The notes beneath the pieces were generated by a model. The model had not been told where the DNA came from. It made no database searches and saw only the letters and a list, made by a program, of their open reading frames with translations. Positions 6,298 to 13,932 of a DNA stretch of 60,181 bases are shown one piece after another. The stretch is from positions 1 through 60,181 of the forward strand of contig CAAGBS010000006.1 in NCBI GenBank assembly GCA_900768125.1. The letters are read 5' to 3'. The DNA comes from Oscillospiraceae bacterium. GTDB lineage: Bacteria; Bacillota; Clostridia; Oscillospirales; Ruminococcaceae. Each line of letters starts with the position of its first letter. The first letter of the stretch is position 1. Both the position numbers and the translations under genes were made by a program.

Positions 6298-8295
6298 TTG
6301 ACTTACCTATCAACGGCAGAGGTCGCGGAGATAAAGGGGTGCAGCTTACGCTATGTTCAACAGCTCGTCCAGAACGGCAAGCTCAGGGGTGAAACCAAGG
6401 ATAACGCCGCGAACAACCGAACCGAATACATGATCCCGCTGACAGCGCTGCCGCAGGAACTTCAGATGAAGTGGGAGAATCAGCAGCGCCGCTCGCTTGG
6501 TTTAGAGCCGGTTAAAAAGGCAGTTAAACCGCCTTTAAAGACTGAAAATCCGCGCCTTACACTGGACGACCTTACAGACAAGCAGCGCAGCGAGCTGTAT
6601 CTCTGGACAGGGATAATCAAGGACTGGCTGACTATCCGCGACAGCTACGAGCAGTTCAGTAAGGGCGAAATAGACGAGATGTTCGTTCAGGCGGCTCGGC
6701 TGAAATACCCCGACCTTGAAATAAGCACGGATATCCTTTACCGCAGGCTGAAAGCCTACCGGAACTCGGACATCTCCGGGCTTATCGACAAACGGGGCGG
6801 CAGCAACAAGGGAACGACCACCGTTCCGGAGTTCATGCTGAACGCGTTCAGCCGGTTCTACCTCGACCAGCAGTGCCTGCCTATAACGAGCTGCTACAAA
6901 TTCACCCGGGACTGGGTGCAGGAGCATTACCCGGAAAGCCTGCCGGATATGCCGTCAGAACGCACGTTCCGCCGCCGCGCCGAGGATATACCGTATGCGG
7001 TGCGAATGTATTTCCGCAACGGCGACAAGGCGTTCTCGGACAAGTGCCTGCCGTATGTCGAGCGACTTTACGACGATCTCCACGCAAACGATGTCTGGAT
7101 AGCAGATAACCACACTTTCGATTTCTTCACCGCAGGAAAGGACGGCAAGGTTCGCCGCCTGTACCTCACAGCGTTCCTTGACGCGAAATCCGGCGCAATG
7201 ATGGGCTGGAACCTCACATACGCGCCCTCCGGCGACAGCACGCTGCTGGCGCTCCGGCATGGAATACTGAGGTGCGGAGTTCCGAAAGCAGTCTACTTCG
7301 ACAACGGTTCCGAGTTCCTTGTATCGGATATCGGCGGTCGAGGACACCGCCGCAAAAAGGACTGGAACAAGGAGCCTTTGCCGCCGAACATCTTGCAGTT
7401 CCTCGGAATCGAAATGCACAACGCTATCGTCCGGAACGCAAAGGCGAAGCCCATCGAGCGAACATTCTGCACTTTCAAGAACCAGTTTTCCCGCTGCATT
7501 CCCACGTTCTGCGGCGGCACGATTCTGGAACGCCCGGAAAGCCTGAAATACAAGCTGAAGCACGGCATAATCCCGGAGGAAGAGCAGATACGGATAGCGC
7601 TGGATTCCTACATAGACGGCTGTTTCAACGCTGCTCCCTACGGCGGCAAGGAACGCCGCTATAAGGGCATGAGGCGGTTCGAGGTCTGGAACAGCAGCAT
7701 TCAAGATGTTGATGAGTTCCGACAGCCGGACGAAGCGAACCTCTCAATGCTGCTGAAACGCGTCAGCAAGCCGCAGGCGGTCAACCGCAACGGCGTGTAC
7801 ATCAATTTCGCCGGAGAAAAGCTGTGGTACCGCGGCGCGGACACCGTTCTCCACATCGGTGAAAAGGTGTACGTCCGCTACGATCCGGCGGATATCCGCT
7901 CGGTTCGCGTGTACGACATGGCTACCGACAAGTACCTCTGGACTTGGAATCTGGACGACGACCTTCTCGTTGACTACCTCACTGAGCACCGCGAAGATAT
8001 CGCAACCGCCGAAAAGCAGATATCCGAGAGCAAAAAGCTTGTCCGGGAATACGGTCGCGGGATACTCGACAGCGTGGACGCCGACAAGCGTATCGACATC
8101 TTCGCCGCTATGGTCAGGAACTCAGTAGAGGGCGGCAAGGACATGGTATTCAGGAAGCCTGCGAAATTCGTTCCGGTATTCTCCGAGGAGAAGCTGGAGA
8201 CTGCTCCGGCGCTTGGGGATATTCAGGAAATTTCGGTTAAGCTGGATATCCTCGATACATTGAACGCAGCGGCAGCGAGCCGCAGAAAGGACTGA
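6298..8295 (+). CDS. MuA-like DDE transposase
   Basis: This 665-residue protein starts at TTG 6298 behind AGAAAGGAGAG. An N-terminal winged-helix/MerR-like DNA-binding domain (about 1-60: LSTAEVAEIKGCSLRYVQQLVQNG) is followed by a second DNA-binding region. The integrase-like catalytic core has Asp270 (DVWIADNHTF), Asp335 (AVYFDNGSEF) and Glu387 (KAKPIERTF) as the DDE triad. A Mu-transposase C-terminal beta-barrel follows, then a helical tail that in MuA contacts MuB. Function: strand transfer for integration and replicative transposition at the TG...CA ends. The 5-bp target duplication flanking this prophage fits this enzyme class. MuB-like ATPase follows 4 bases later. Confidence 0.95.
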   Translation: MTYLSTAEVAEIKGCSLRYVQQLVQNGKLRGETKDNAANNRTEYMIPLTALPQELQMKWENQQRRSLGLEPVKKAVKPPLKTENPRLTLDDLTDKQRSELYLWTGIIKDWLTIRDSYEQFSKGEIDEMFVQAARLKYPDLEISTDILYRRLKAYRNSDISGLIDKRGGSNKGTTTVPEFMLNAFSRFYLDQQCLPITSCYKFTRDWVQEHYPESLPDMPSERTFRRRAEDIPYAVRMYFRNGDKAFSDKCLPYVERLYDDLHANDVWIADNHTFDFFTAGKDGKVRRLYLTAFLDAKSGAMMGWNLTYAPSGDSTLLALRHGILRCGVPKAVYFDNGSEFLVSDIGGRGHRRKKDWNKEPLPPNILQFLGIEMHNAIVRNAKAKPIERTFCTFKNQFSRCIPTFCGGTILERPESLKYKLKHGIIPEEEQIRIALDSYIDGCFNAAPYGGKERRYKGMRRFEVWNSSIQDVDEFRQPDEANLSMLLKRVSKPQAVNRNGVYINFAGEKLWYRGADTVLHIGEKVYVRYDPADIRSVRVYDMATDKYLWTWNLDDDLLVDYLTEHREDIATAEKQISESKKLVREYGRGILDSVDADKRIDIFAAMVRNSVEGGKDMVFRKPAKFVPVFSEEKLETAPALGDIQEISVKLDILDTLNAAAASRRKD

Positions 8296-8299
8296 CATC

Positions 8300-9271
8300 A
8301 TGGCAGAACAGAAAATCATCAGGGAACTTACGCCGAAGCAGCGCGAAGCCCTCGAAAAGATAACAACGACCGCCGCGGAACTTGGAATCTCAGAAGCGAA
8401 GCTTTGTGAGCGCATAGGGATAACCGGCTCGGCGCTGTCGCAGATACGCAAGGGGTACTACGCCGGGAACTGGGACAATCAGTTCGAGAAGATATACGCC
8501 TACTTCGAGAACAAGGCGGCGGCTTCCGAGACCTACAGCGAGGTCGAATACGCGCCGACCTCGATATCCACGCTTGTGTACAAGACGGTTCGGAACACTC
8601 AGCTTAAAGGCGGGTTCGCATTCGTGACCGGGGACGCGGGGGTCGGCAAAACCAAGGCGCTCCACAAGTACATAGAGGATCACCCGCACGACAGCGTGAT
8701 GATAACGATAAATCCCTGCACCAAGAGCACAAAGGCGGTGCTGAAGCTGCTGGCGCTGAGCCTGGGCGTGCCGGTGACTCAGTCCCGGGACGACCTGTGG
8801 ATGAGCATTGCGGCGAAGCTCCATGACGGTATGGTCGTTGCGGTCGATGAAGCGCAGCTTCTTACCTACGGCAGTATCGAAACGCTGCGTTCATTTGCGG
8901 ATTTCTTCGCGGAGCGCCGCCAGACCCTCGGCGTTGTGCTGGTCGGAAATCAGGGGATACGGGAGAAAATCGAGGGCAAGACCCGTGAGCAGTACCGCCA
9001 GGTCGCGAACCGGGCATGGCAGCGGCAGCAGATAAGCACCGGGGACGTTCAGCGCGATGATATCAAAATGCTGTTCCCGGTGCTGGAGGGCAGAGAGCAG
9101 GAACTGACGCTCCTCTACAAGGTAGCCCAGACCGCCGAGGGAATACGCGGAGCAGTCCGGCTGTTCGGGAACGCCTTTGATTCCGGCGACTACGACTTTA
9201 ACGGGATAGTACGCATGGCGAAGATGATGCACCTTGATTTAAAGGGCGCGGAAAAGGCGGTGCGGGCATGA
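8300..9271 (+). CDS. MuB-like transposition target-binding AAA+ ATPase
   Basis: This 323-residue protein has an N-terminal helix-turn-helix (about 25-70: GISEAKLCERIGITGSALSQIRKG), as MuB has. It is followed by an AAA+ domain with Walker A GDAGVGKT (111-118) and Walker B VVAVDE (179-184). A C-terminal helical region resembles the MuB C-terminal domain. Function by family: ATP-dependent filament on target DNA that delivers it to the transposase and gives target immunity. It is directly downstream of the transposase, as in Mu, and overlaps the next gene by ATGA. Confidence 0.93.
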   Translation: MAEQKIIRELTPKQREALEKITTTAAELGISEAKLCERIGITGSALSQIRKGYYAGNWDNQFEKIYAYFENKAAASETYSEVEYAPTSISTLVYKTVRNTQLKGGFAFVTGDAGVGKTKALHKYIEDHPHDSVMITINPCTKSTKAVLKLLALSLGVPVTQSRDDLWMSIAAKLHDGMVVAVDEAQLLTYGSIETLRSFADFFAERRQTLGVVLVGNQGIREKIEGKTREQYRQVANRAWQRQQISTGDVQRDDIKMLFPVLEGREQELTLLYKVAQTAEGIRGAVRLFGNAFDSGDYDFNGIVRMAKMMHLDLKGAEKAVRA

Positions 9272-9432
9272 AACACGGAAAGAATCCCACCCGCCGCCAG
9301 AAGCAGAGCATTGCTTCCGTTCGGCTGAATCCGGAAAACTGGCTCGTCTGCAAGGACACCCCGGACGAGCTGGTTATGGAACACAAGATAAGCGGCAACA
9401 TCAAGCGGATAAGAAAGGAATTACTGAAATGA
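9268..9432 (+). CDS. Small basic phage protein (DUF6906-like)
   Basis: This 54-residue protein has the pattern MKHGKNPTRRQK...LNPENWLVCKDTPDELVMEHKISG. It matches from memory a small protein family widespread in Firmicutes phages (I believe DUF6906; the number should be verified). Function is unknown. It is translationally coupled at both ends by ATGA overlaps with the MuB-like gene and the next ORF. Confidence 0.75.
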   Translation: MKHGKNPTRRQKQSIASVRLNPENWLVCKDTPDELVMEHKISGNIKRIRKELLK

Positions 9433-9701
9433 AAATCGAATACATGCTTGCGTTCCTCGGCGGCGTTGAACTGATGGCGCTCGCTAACGCGCTTTCGCTG
9501 GGGCTGCTTCCCTGCCGGCTTCTTGGACTGATATTCATGCTCGCAGCGCTGGCTGCGGCGGCTCTGCTCGGATATTCCGCCTGCTACAAGCGCCTGTGGA
9601 AAGCCGTTGACCGCCGGTCGTATCACGAGGGCGTGTGCAAGGGCATACGGATCGGACGTGCGGAACGGCAGTCTGAAGTGCAGAGATTTCTTGAGGATTG
9701 A
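9429..9701 (+). CDS. Small membrane protein, unknown
   Basis: This 90-residue protein has one or two hydrophobic helices in its first 58 residues (MLAFLGGVELMALANALSLGLL, then LLGLIFMLAALAAAALLGYSA). They are followed by a basic cytoplasmic tail ending in RQSEVQRFLED. It starts by ATGA overlap with the preceding gene. No family is recognised. A membrane role early in infection, such as superinfection exclusion, is possible but unsupported. Confidence 0.7.
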   Translation: MKIEYMLAFLGGVELMALANALSLGLLPCRLLGLIFMLAALAAAALLGYSACYKRLWKAVDRRSYHEGVCKGIRIGRAERQSEVQRFLED

Positions 9702-9708
9702 TATTTTT

Positions 9709-9780
9709 GGGGGCTTAGTCCCCCGCCTTAATGCAGCTCCATATGGAACGGTTGCAAGCCCGTACAAATGCAGAGCAAGG
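9709..9780 (+). ncRNA. Twister ribozyme 1 (with preceding hairpin) upstream of the HD gene
   Basis: The core spans 9726-9780. P1 is CCTT/AAGG (9726-9729/9777-9780), then the AATGCAGC segment, P2 TGCA/TGCA (9732-9735/9769-9772), a hairpin TCCATATGGA (9738-9747), and P4 ACGG/CCGT (9748-9751/9760-9763) closing the conserved loop TTGCAAGC, then ACAAA and GCAGAG. These are the hallmark nucleotides of twister (TAA at the cleavage site, CAAGCCC, GAG). Predicted cleavage is between T9729 and A9730, giving the HD-gene mRNA a 72-nt leader. A G-run hairpin (9709-9713/9720-9724) precedes it. The second copy at 10863 varies in the stems with pairing preserved. Confidence 0.85.
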
Positions 9781-9801
9781 GAAAATACAAGGAGGATTTT
9801 T

Positions 9802-10389
9802 ATGGATAAGGAAACGCGCAAGAAGTTAGCGGACGATTTTGCCGAGGTGCTTCGCACGACTAACAGGGACGGCATAGAGGGGCTTATCAGCTATCTTCAG
9901 GAGAAAACGGATTTCTTCAACGCTCCGGCAAGCACAAAATATCACGGGGCATTCGCGGGCGGACTGCTCATGCACAGCATAAATGTTTGCGCTGAACTTA
10001 ATCTCGACCCGAACAGCAAGCTTTATCCGCCTGAAACTCTCATCATCGTCGCGCTGCTGCACGACATCTGCAAGGCGAACTGCTACCACACAGAAAAGCG
10101 GAACGTCAAGGAGAACGGCGCGTGGGTCGAGAAGCAGATATATGTTTTCGAGGACGAACTGCCGCTCGGTCACGGCGAAAAATCGCTGTACCTTGCAAGC
10201 AAATTCATCAAGCTTTCGGACGAGGAAGCCGCAGCTATCCGCTGGCACATGGGAGCGTTCGACAACGCGTTCCGGGGCGGCGACCGGGGACTGAATGCCG
10301 CTTATGAGAAGTATCCTCTGGCGGTAATGCTTCATCTGGCGGATATGAGGGCTACTTACCTTGTGGAACGGGGTGAACGCCATGACTGA
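9802..10389 (+). CDS. HD-domain phosphohydrolase, phage type
   Basis: This 195-residue protein contains HD-superfamily motifs: His in KYHGAFAGGLLMHS, the HD doublet in ALLHDICKAN, GHGEKS, His in IRWHMGAFD, and Asp in MLHLADMRATY. Together these can ligate one or two metal ions. Family enzymes hydrolyse nucleotides or phosphodiesters; the substrate cannot be read from sequence. ATG 9802 is chosen for the AAGGAGG ribosome-binding site; an in-frame upstream extension would run through the twister ribozyme. It overlaps the next gene by 8 bp. Such HD proteins are common in clostridial phage replication modules. Confidence 0.85.
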   Translation: MDKETRKKLADDFAEVLRTTNRDGIEGLISYLQEKTDFFNAPASTKYHGAFAGGLLMHSINVCAELNLDPNSKLYPPETLIIVALLHDICKANCYHTEKRNVKENGAWVEKQIYVFEDELPLGHGEKSLYLASKFIKLSDEEAAAIRWHMGAFDNAFRGGDRGLNAAYEKYPLAVMLHLADMRATYLVERGERHD

Positions 10390-10768
10390 CGAGCAGTGGA
10401 AAGAGGTTGAAAAGAAGCTTGTTCCGCCTTTTGGTAGGGTTGAGCTTGAAATTGACGGCTACAAGGTTGTCATCGTTGCCGGGCTGGTAGACAAAATGAA
10501 GTATGGCTTTGTTGTGTACGTCAACGGATTTATCAGAGCCGAATGGTCGATGAATGACTGCGAGATACGCCGCCGTTTCTACTACGAATCCAAAAAATCA
10601 TTGCTGAAAGGCTCCGAAAAAGCCAAAATCAAAAAGATGAGGAAATCAGTCCGGGAAGAAATCATGAAATCAGCGCAATACTCGGTTTTCCTGCCTTATT
10701 GGGGCAGTTTCTCCCGGCTGAAATCCCATCTTATAAAGAATAACCAATCGATAGAATTGGTCGAATAA
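10382..10768 (+). CDS. Phage protein of unknown function
   Basis: This 128-residue protein starts MTDEQWKEVEKKLVPPFGRVELEIDGYKV. It appears to have an N-terminal beta-rich domain (about 1-60) and a very basic helical second half (KKSLLKGSEKAKIKKMRKSVREEIMK) that could bind nucleic acid. It resembles hypothetical proteins I have seen in early modules of gut clostridial phages, but I cannot name a characterised family. It overlaps the HD gene, and a GGGGTG ribosome-binding site lies upstream. Confidence 0.75.
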   Translation: MTDEQWKEVEKKLVPPFGRVELEIDGYKVVIVAGLVDKMKYGFVVYVNGFIRAEWSMNDCEIRRRFYYESKKSLLKGSEKAKIKKMRKSVREEIMKSAQYSVFLPYWGSFSRLKSHLIKNNQSIELVE

Positions 10769-10777
10769 TTCCTTTTT

Positions 10778-10862
10778 GGGGCACAGTCCCCCCGCACAGC
10801 AGGACGCTGTGAAGTCAAAGCCAAAAGCGAGGCATGGACGCTGCGCAACCGAGCTTTGACGA
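10778..10862 (+). other. Hairpin cluster preceding twister 2
   Basis: Three consecutive inverted repeats occur in this untranslated gap: GGGG/CCCC (10778-10781/10788-10791), matching the hairpin before twister 1; CACAGC/GCTGTG (10795-10800/10806-10811); and GTCAAAGC/GCTTTGAC (10814-10821/10853-10860). Only the first is shared with twister 1, so the other two look like an insertion between the hairpin and the ribozyme. Confidence 0.55.
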
Positions 10863-10921
10863 CCCTAATGCGGCTTCCGGTAACGGAAACGGTTGCAAGC
10901 CCGTTCGAACGCAGAGCAGGG
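10863..10921 (+). ncRNA. Twister ribozyme 2 upstream of the replication gene
   Basis: P1 is CCCT/AGGG (10863-10866/10918-10921), P2 TGCG/CGCA (10869-10872/10910-10913), hairpin TTCC/GGAA (10875-10878/10885-10888), and P4 ACGG/CCGT (10889-10892/10901-10904) with the invariant loop TTGCAAGC (10893-10900), followed by TTCGAA and GCAGAG. Compared with twister 1, P1 and P2 change on both strands while pairing is kept (CCTT/AAGG to CCCT/AGGG; TGCA/TGCA to TGCG/CGCA), which is covariation within one genome. Predicted cleavage is after T10866, leaving about 170 nt before the next start codon. Confidence 0.87.
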
Positions 10922-11036
10922 ATTAACGTTAGTTCGTGCGGTTTTGCGAAGCAAAATTGCCGTCCCTCTGACGGCAAAGGCTGAACATCTCAGTTTGCAA
11001 AGCAAACTGCACACTGGCAGAAAGGAGAGTGATTGC
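10922..11036. repeat. Short hairpin array in the phage, like host intergenic arrays
   Basis: Three tight inverted repeats follow twister 2: TTTTGC-GAA-GCAAAA (10943-10957), GCCGTC/GACGGC, and AGTTTGC-AAA-GCAAACT. The first contains GCGAAGC, the sequence of an exceptionally stable DNA mini-hairpin, which also appears in the host arrays at 35026-35234 and 40904-41187. The ribosome-binding site AAAGGAG of the next gene lies at the end. Confidence 0.5.
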
Positions 11037-11471
11037 ATGAAATTCAAGCTTTACGACTACGAAAATGACCGTTCCACGGACATCGAACTGACCCCATCGC
11101 AGTGGAAAGAACTCCAAGCTTTCCTGAAAGAGCTGAAGGACCCGCCCGCGCACGACTACAAGGCGGTTCTGGACTGCTTCAACCGGATATGCACGAAGCT
11201 TCCCCCGGCAACGCGGCTGACCGACAAGCGCAGGCGCGCTATCGTCAAGGCGCAGAAAGACGGCTACGATCTGGAACAGGTGTTCCGGACAGCCGCTCAG
11301 AGCGCATTCCTCTGCGGACGGAATGACCGCAAGTGGCGGGCAAGCTTCGACTGGATAATGCAGCCGGGCAATCTTGTAAAGGTCGCCGAGGGGCAGTATT
11401 CGGACAGCGTTCCCGCGCCCGCGCAATCAGCGCCGCAGATGTCAGGCAATCCGTTTGACGACTATGGATAA
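11037..11471 (+). CDS. DnaD-like phage replisome organizer (C-terminal type)
   Basis: This 144-residue protein has a charged N-terminal 45 residues, then a conserved phage replication C-terminal domain: VLDCFNRICTKLPPATRLTDKRRRAIV, the tract AAQSAFLCGRNDRKWRASFDWIM, and NLVKVAEGQY. This segment is typical of the C-termini of DnaD/replisome-organizer proteins of Firmicutes phages. Function inferred: with the downstream DnaC-like ATPase it loads the host replicative helicase. Start ATG 11037 follows AGAAAGGAG. Mu itself uses host PriA/DnaC, so a phage-borne loader pair in a transposable phage is notable. Confidence 0.8.
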   Translation: MKFKLYDYENDRSTDIELTPSQWKELQAFLKELKDPPAHDYKAVLDCFNRICTKLPPATRLTDKRRRAIVKAQKDGYDLEQVFRTAAQSAFLCGRNDRKWRASFDWIMQPGNLVKVAEGQYSDSVPAPAQSAPQMSGNPFDDYG

Positions 11472-12315
11472 GCTGAACGGAGCCTCAATAGTGAAATCGC
11501 TGGCGGCGGTCCATATGCAGAGCAATCCCCCGCTGGAGGGCGACTTCACGGACGATGACGGGCTGCTTCACTGCGGAAAATGTGGAGGATTCAAGCGCAG
11601 CCGCATCGAGGTCAGCGGCGAAGAAATACTCGTCCCGGTGTGGTGCGAGTGCATGAAGCGCGCCGAGGAGCAGAAAAAGCAGCGCAGCGAAGCTATCCTT
11701 GCGAATATGCGGGCGGGCGAACTTCGCCGGCTGTCGCTGATGGACAACGCGCTGTCGGCGGTGCGGTTCGCAAGCGCTGACAAGTCCGGAGAGAACGCCC
11801 GCAGCGTGGAGATATGCCGCAGATACGCCGCGAAATTCCCGCAGATGAAGCAGGACAACCGCGGACTGCTTCTGTTCGGCGGCGTGGGTACCGGAAAGAC
11901 CTACACGGCAGCGTGCATTGCAAACGAACTGCTGGCGCAGGGAACGCCGATAGTCATGACCTCGCTCGTCAAGCTCATCGAAAACGGGATAAGCGACCTT
12001 TGCAGCCGTCTGGCGGCGATAGACCTGCTTATCCTCGACGACCTCGGCGCGGAGCGTTCCACGGATTACGCTCTGGAGCAGGTCTACAACATAGTTGACA
12101 GCCGCTACCGCGCGGGACTGCCGGTCATCTACACCACGAATCTCACGCTGGAGGAACTGAAAAATCCCGCAGATATGCGATATGCGAGGATATACGACCG
12201 CGTGCTTGAGAAGTGTTTCCCAGTGGAGTTTCGGGGTGTTTCCCGCCGGAAGCACGGCGCGCGGCAGGGGTTCGAGGACATGAACATACTGCTGGGAGGT
12301 GACGATAATGGCTAA
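11464..12315 (+). CDS. DnaC/IstB-type helicase-loader ATPase
   Basis: This 283-residue protein has an N-terminal zinc-binding segment (HCGKCGG...VWCECM, CxxC and CxC). It is followed by a coiled region and an AAA+ domain with Walker A GGVGTGKT and Walker B LLILDDLG, sensor-1 YTTN, and an arginine finger region near YARIYDRVLE. It resembles phage DnaC-like helicase loaders. I prefer ATG 11464, inside the end of the preceding gene, over an in-frame TTG at 11455; neither has a strong ribosome-binding site, consistent with coupled translation. The 8-bp overlap with the replisome-organizer gene supports a functional pair. Confidence 0.9.
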   Translation: MDKLNGASIVKSLAAVHMQSNPPLEGDFTDDDGLLHCGKCGGFKRSRIEVSGEEILVPVWCECMKRAEEQKKQRSEAILANMRAGELRRLSLMDNALSAVRFASADKSGENARSVEICRRYAAKFPQMKQDNRGLLLFGGVGTGKTYTAACIANELLAQGTPIVMTSLVKLIENGISDLCSRLAAIDLLILDDLGAERSTDYALEQVYNIVDSRYRAGLPVIYTTNLTLEELKNPADMRYARIYDRVLEKCFPVEFRGVSRRKHGARQGFEDMNILLGGDDNG

Positions 12316-12532
12316 GACCGAATGCGTCAATTATAATCACGGAAAAGACCGCTGCAACCTGCTCATGGAACTGGTGTGCGAGCAGAAATGCCGGTGCAGC
12401 TTCTTCTGCACATACGAACAGCAGGAAGCTTCACTGAAGAACCATGACAGGATACTGCGGAACAAGCCGGAGGATATCCAGAACCGGGCGGCACTGCTGT
12501 ACTACGGCGGCAGGAAGCCATGGAACACTTGA
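12308..12532 (+). CDS. Small cysteine-rich phage protein
   Basis: This 74-residue protein has seven cysteines in its first 36 residues or so (CVNYNHGKDRCNLLMELVCEQKCRCSFFCTYE), probably one or two zinc sites, and a charged tail ending GGRKPWNT. It starts at ATG 12308 behind GGGAGGTGA, overlapping the loader gene. Small proteins of this look are common in Firmicutes prophages; function is unknown. Confidence 0.75.
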   Translation: MAKTECVNYNHGKDRCNLLMELVCEQKCRCSFFCTYEQQEASLKNHDRILRNKPEDIQNRAALLYYGGRKPWNT

Positions 12533-12553
12533 TTTAAAGGAGGATAAAACAGC

Positions 12554-12808
12554 ATGGAAATGAAATTTAAAAAGCTTACCAAGTCCCGCGGACTGACTAT
12601 CCCGCGCGACATGGCGGCGCACCTCGACCTTGAAGCCGGGACGGCGGTAGACCTTACCGCCTCGGCTGACGGAAAGCTCATCATCACAAAGCATATCGAC
12701 ACCTGCCGTTTCTGCGGCGGGGCGGAAAAGGTGAAGCAGTTCGGCGGAATATTCTGCTGCCCGCTGTGCGCCACAAAGCTGTATCAGGAGGTAACGGCAA
12801 ATGAGTGA
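12554..12808 (+). CDS. AbrB/SpoVT-like DNA-binding protein with zinc ribbon
   Basis: This 84-residue protein has an N-terminal swapped-hairpin AbrB-type domain (KKLTKSRGLTIPRDMAAHLDLEAGTAVDL...GKLIITKH). It is followed by a C-terminal CxxC...CxxC zinc ribbon (CRFCGG...CCPLCATKLY). AbrB-fold proteins bind DNA as dimers; this fusion is frequent in clostridial phages and probably regulatory. AGGAGG lies 8 bases before the ATG. It overlaps the next gene by 8 bp. Confidence 0.8.
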   Translation: MEMKFKKLTKSRGLTIPRDMAAHLDLEAGTAVDLTASADGKLIITKHIDTCRFCGGAEKVKQFGGIFCCPLCATKLYQEVTANE

Positions 12809-13439
12809 TATCATTGACAAGGTTCGGGAACTCAGCCGTATCAAGGCGGATATCGCAAAGCTCAACGACCGCCGCAAAGAGCTTGAGGCATACTTCCTGG
12901 AGCGCGGCGGTGATGATGTAGTTGACACAAAGTTCAAGTCCACTGTGTACGCCGACCCGGATTCACAGGCGGCAGTCACCTACACCGAGGCGCAGGCGCT
13001 GACGATAGTTTACCCGCATTACCTTAAAGAAACGCTGGGAGCGATGTTCCCGGACATCTTTGAGGAAGCCGTCAAAACCGAGGTCAAGCCGAAGAACAAG
13101 GATATCGAGCGCATGCTCATCGGAATGTTCACCGGGAATTACACAAGGTCAGCGCCTGAGGAGATAATAGCGCAGCTTCCCTGCGGGGATAAGGCGAAAT
13201 CCGCGCTGGCAAAGAAACTCAAGGGCGCGAAGTTCGAGACTGACCGCGACAATCTCATGAAAATCGGCGGATTTTCGGAGCAGGACGCCGGAGATTACGC
13301 CTACCTGTACGCCGAGGCGGTGGTCTGGCAGACGTTCCGGAGCATTGCGGAGATGTCCGGCGCGGACGAAGCGCGTCTGCTCCGCTGCATTAATCTCGGC
13401 GTTGCGGTGGACAGTTCCACCAAGATCGCGGTAACGTGA
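12801..13439 (+). CDS. Early phage protein, unknown
   Basis: This 212-residue protein has an N-terminal coiled coil (about 5-35: VRELSRIKADIAKLNDRRKELEAYFLER). Alpha/beta and helical segments follow (YADPDSQAAVTYTEAQALTIVYPHYLKETLGAMFP). I considered a Mu Gam-like DNA-end protector because of the position and coiled coil, but the rest does not resemble Gam and the protein may simply be one of the conserved unknowns of clostridial phages. Start ATG 12801 lies behind AGGAGG. Confidence 0.7.
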   Translation: MSDIIDKVRELSRIKADIAKLNDRRKELEAYFLERGGDDVVDTKFKSTVYADPDSQAAVTYTEAQALTIVYPHYLKETLGAMFPDIFEEAVKTEVKPKNKDIERMLIGMFTGNYTRSAPEEIIAQLPCGDKAKSALAKKLKGAKFETDRDNLMKIGGFSEQDAGDYAYLYAEAVVWQTFRSIAEMSGADEARLLRCINLGVAVDSSTKIAVT

Positions 13440-13440
13440 T

Positions 13441-13932
13441 ATGGCGACCAAGGAACAGATCCGGCGGATATATGCCCTCGGCGCTGCCGCCGGACTGCTC
13501 GACCGAAGCGCCGGGAACGACGACAACCTCCATCTTTGGGTAAAGCAGTTTTCGCTGAAAGACCACATCTCGGAGCTGACCGAGCAGCAGGCGGATTTCA
13601 TCATCAGGCGGCTGGAGGAATACCGCTTGCAGGTCGCACCGAAGCCGGAACTCATCACCGAAGAACAGCAGAATATGTGCTTCAAGCTGATGTATCGTAT
13701 CGCGGATATTTCCCCGTCGGACATCAAGCCGCGGGAACGGCTGCGGGGCGTGATATCCAAGGTCACCGGCAGGGATATCCGCCCGGACAGGGATATTTTC
13801 AGCCGGGTAACACGGGCGGAGGGTTCGGAGATAATCGAAATGCTGAAGCGGATACTCCGCTCGGAGCAGAATAAACTTAAAAGGAGTGGTAAGAATGGGA
13901 CTTGCAATGCTGGTAAAAAAGAGCCACCTTAA
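13441..13932 (+). CDS. GemA/Gp16-like regulatory protein (DUF1018)
   Basis: This 163-residue protein starts right after the preceding stop and resembles Mu Gp16/GemA: KEQIRRIYALGAAAGLLDR...LHLWVKQFSLKDHISELTEQQADFIIRRLEEYR, then a second helical half opening ITEEQQNMCFKLMYRI. In Mu GemA modulates host gene expression and DNA topology late in the early phase. It is encoded just before the Mor-like activator, the same neighbourhood as in Mu-like phages. The basic C-terminal tail overlaps the next gene. Confidence 0.78.
   Translation: MATKEQIRRIYALGAAAGLLDRSAGNDDNLHLWVKQFSLKDHISELTEQQADFIIRRLEEYRLQVAPKPELITEEQQNMCFKLMYRIADISPSDIKPRERLRGVISKVTGRDIRPDRDIFSRVTRAEGSEIIEMLKRILRSEQNKLKRSGKNGTCNAGKKEPP

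Noticed and set aside
12801..13439. Mu Gam-like DNA end protection protein
   Set aside because: Only the position and an N-terminal coiled coil fit; the remaining sequence does not resemble Gam.
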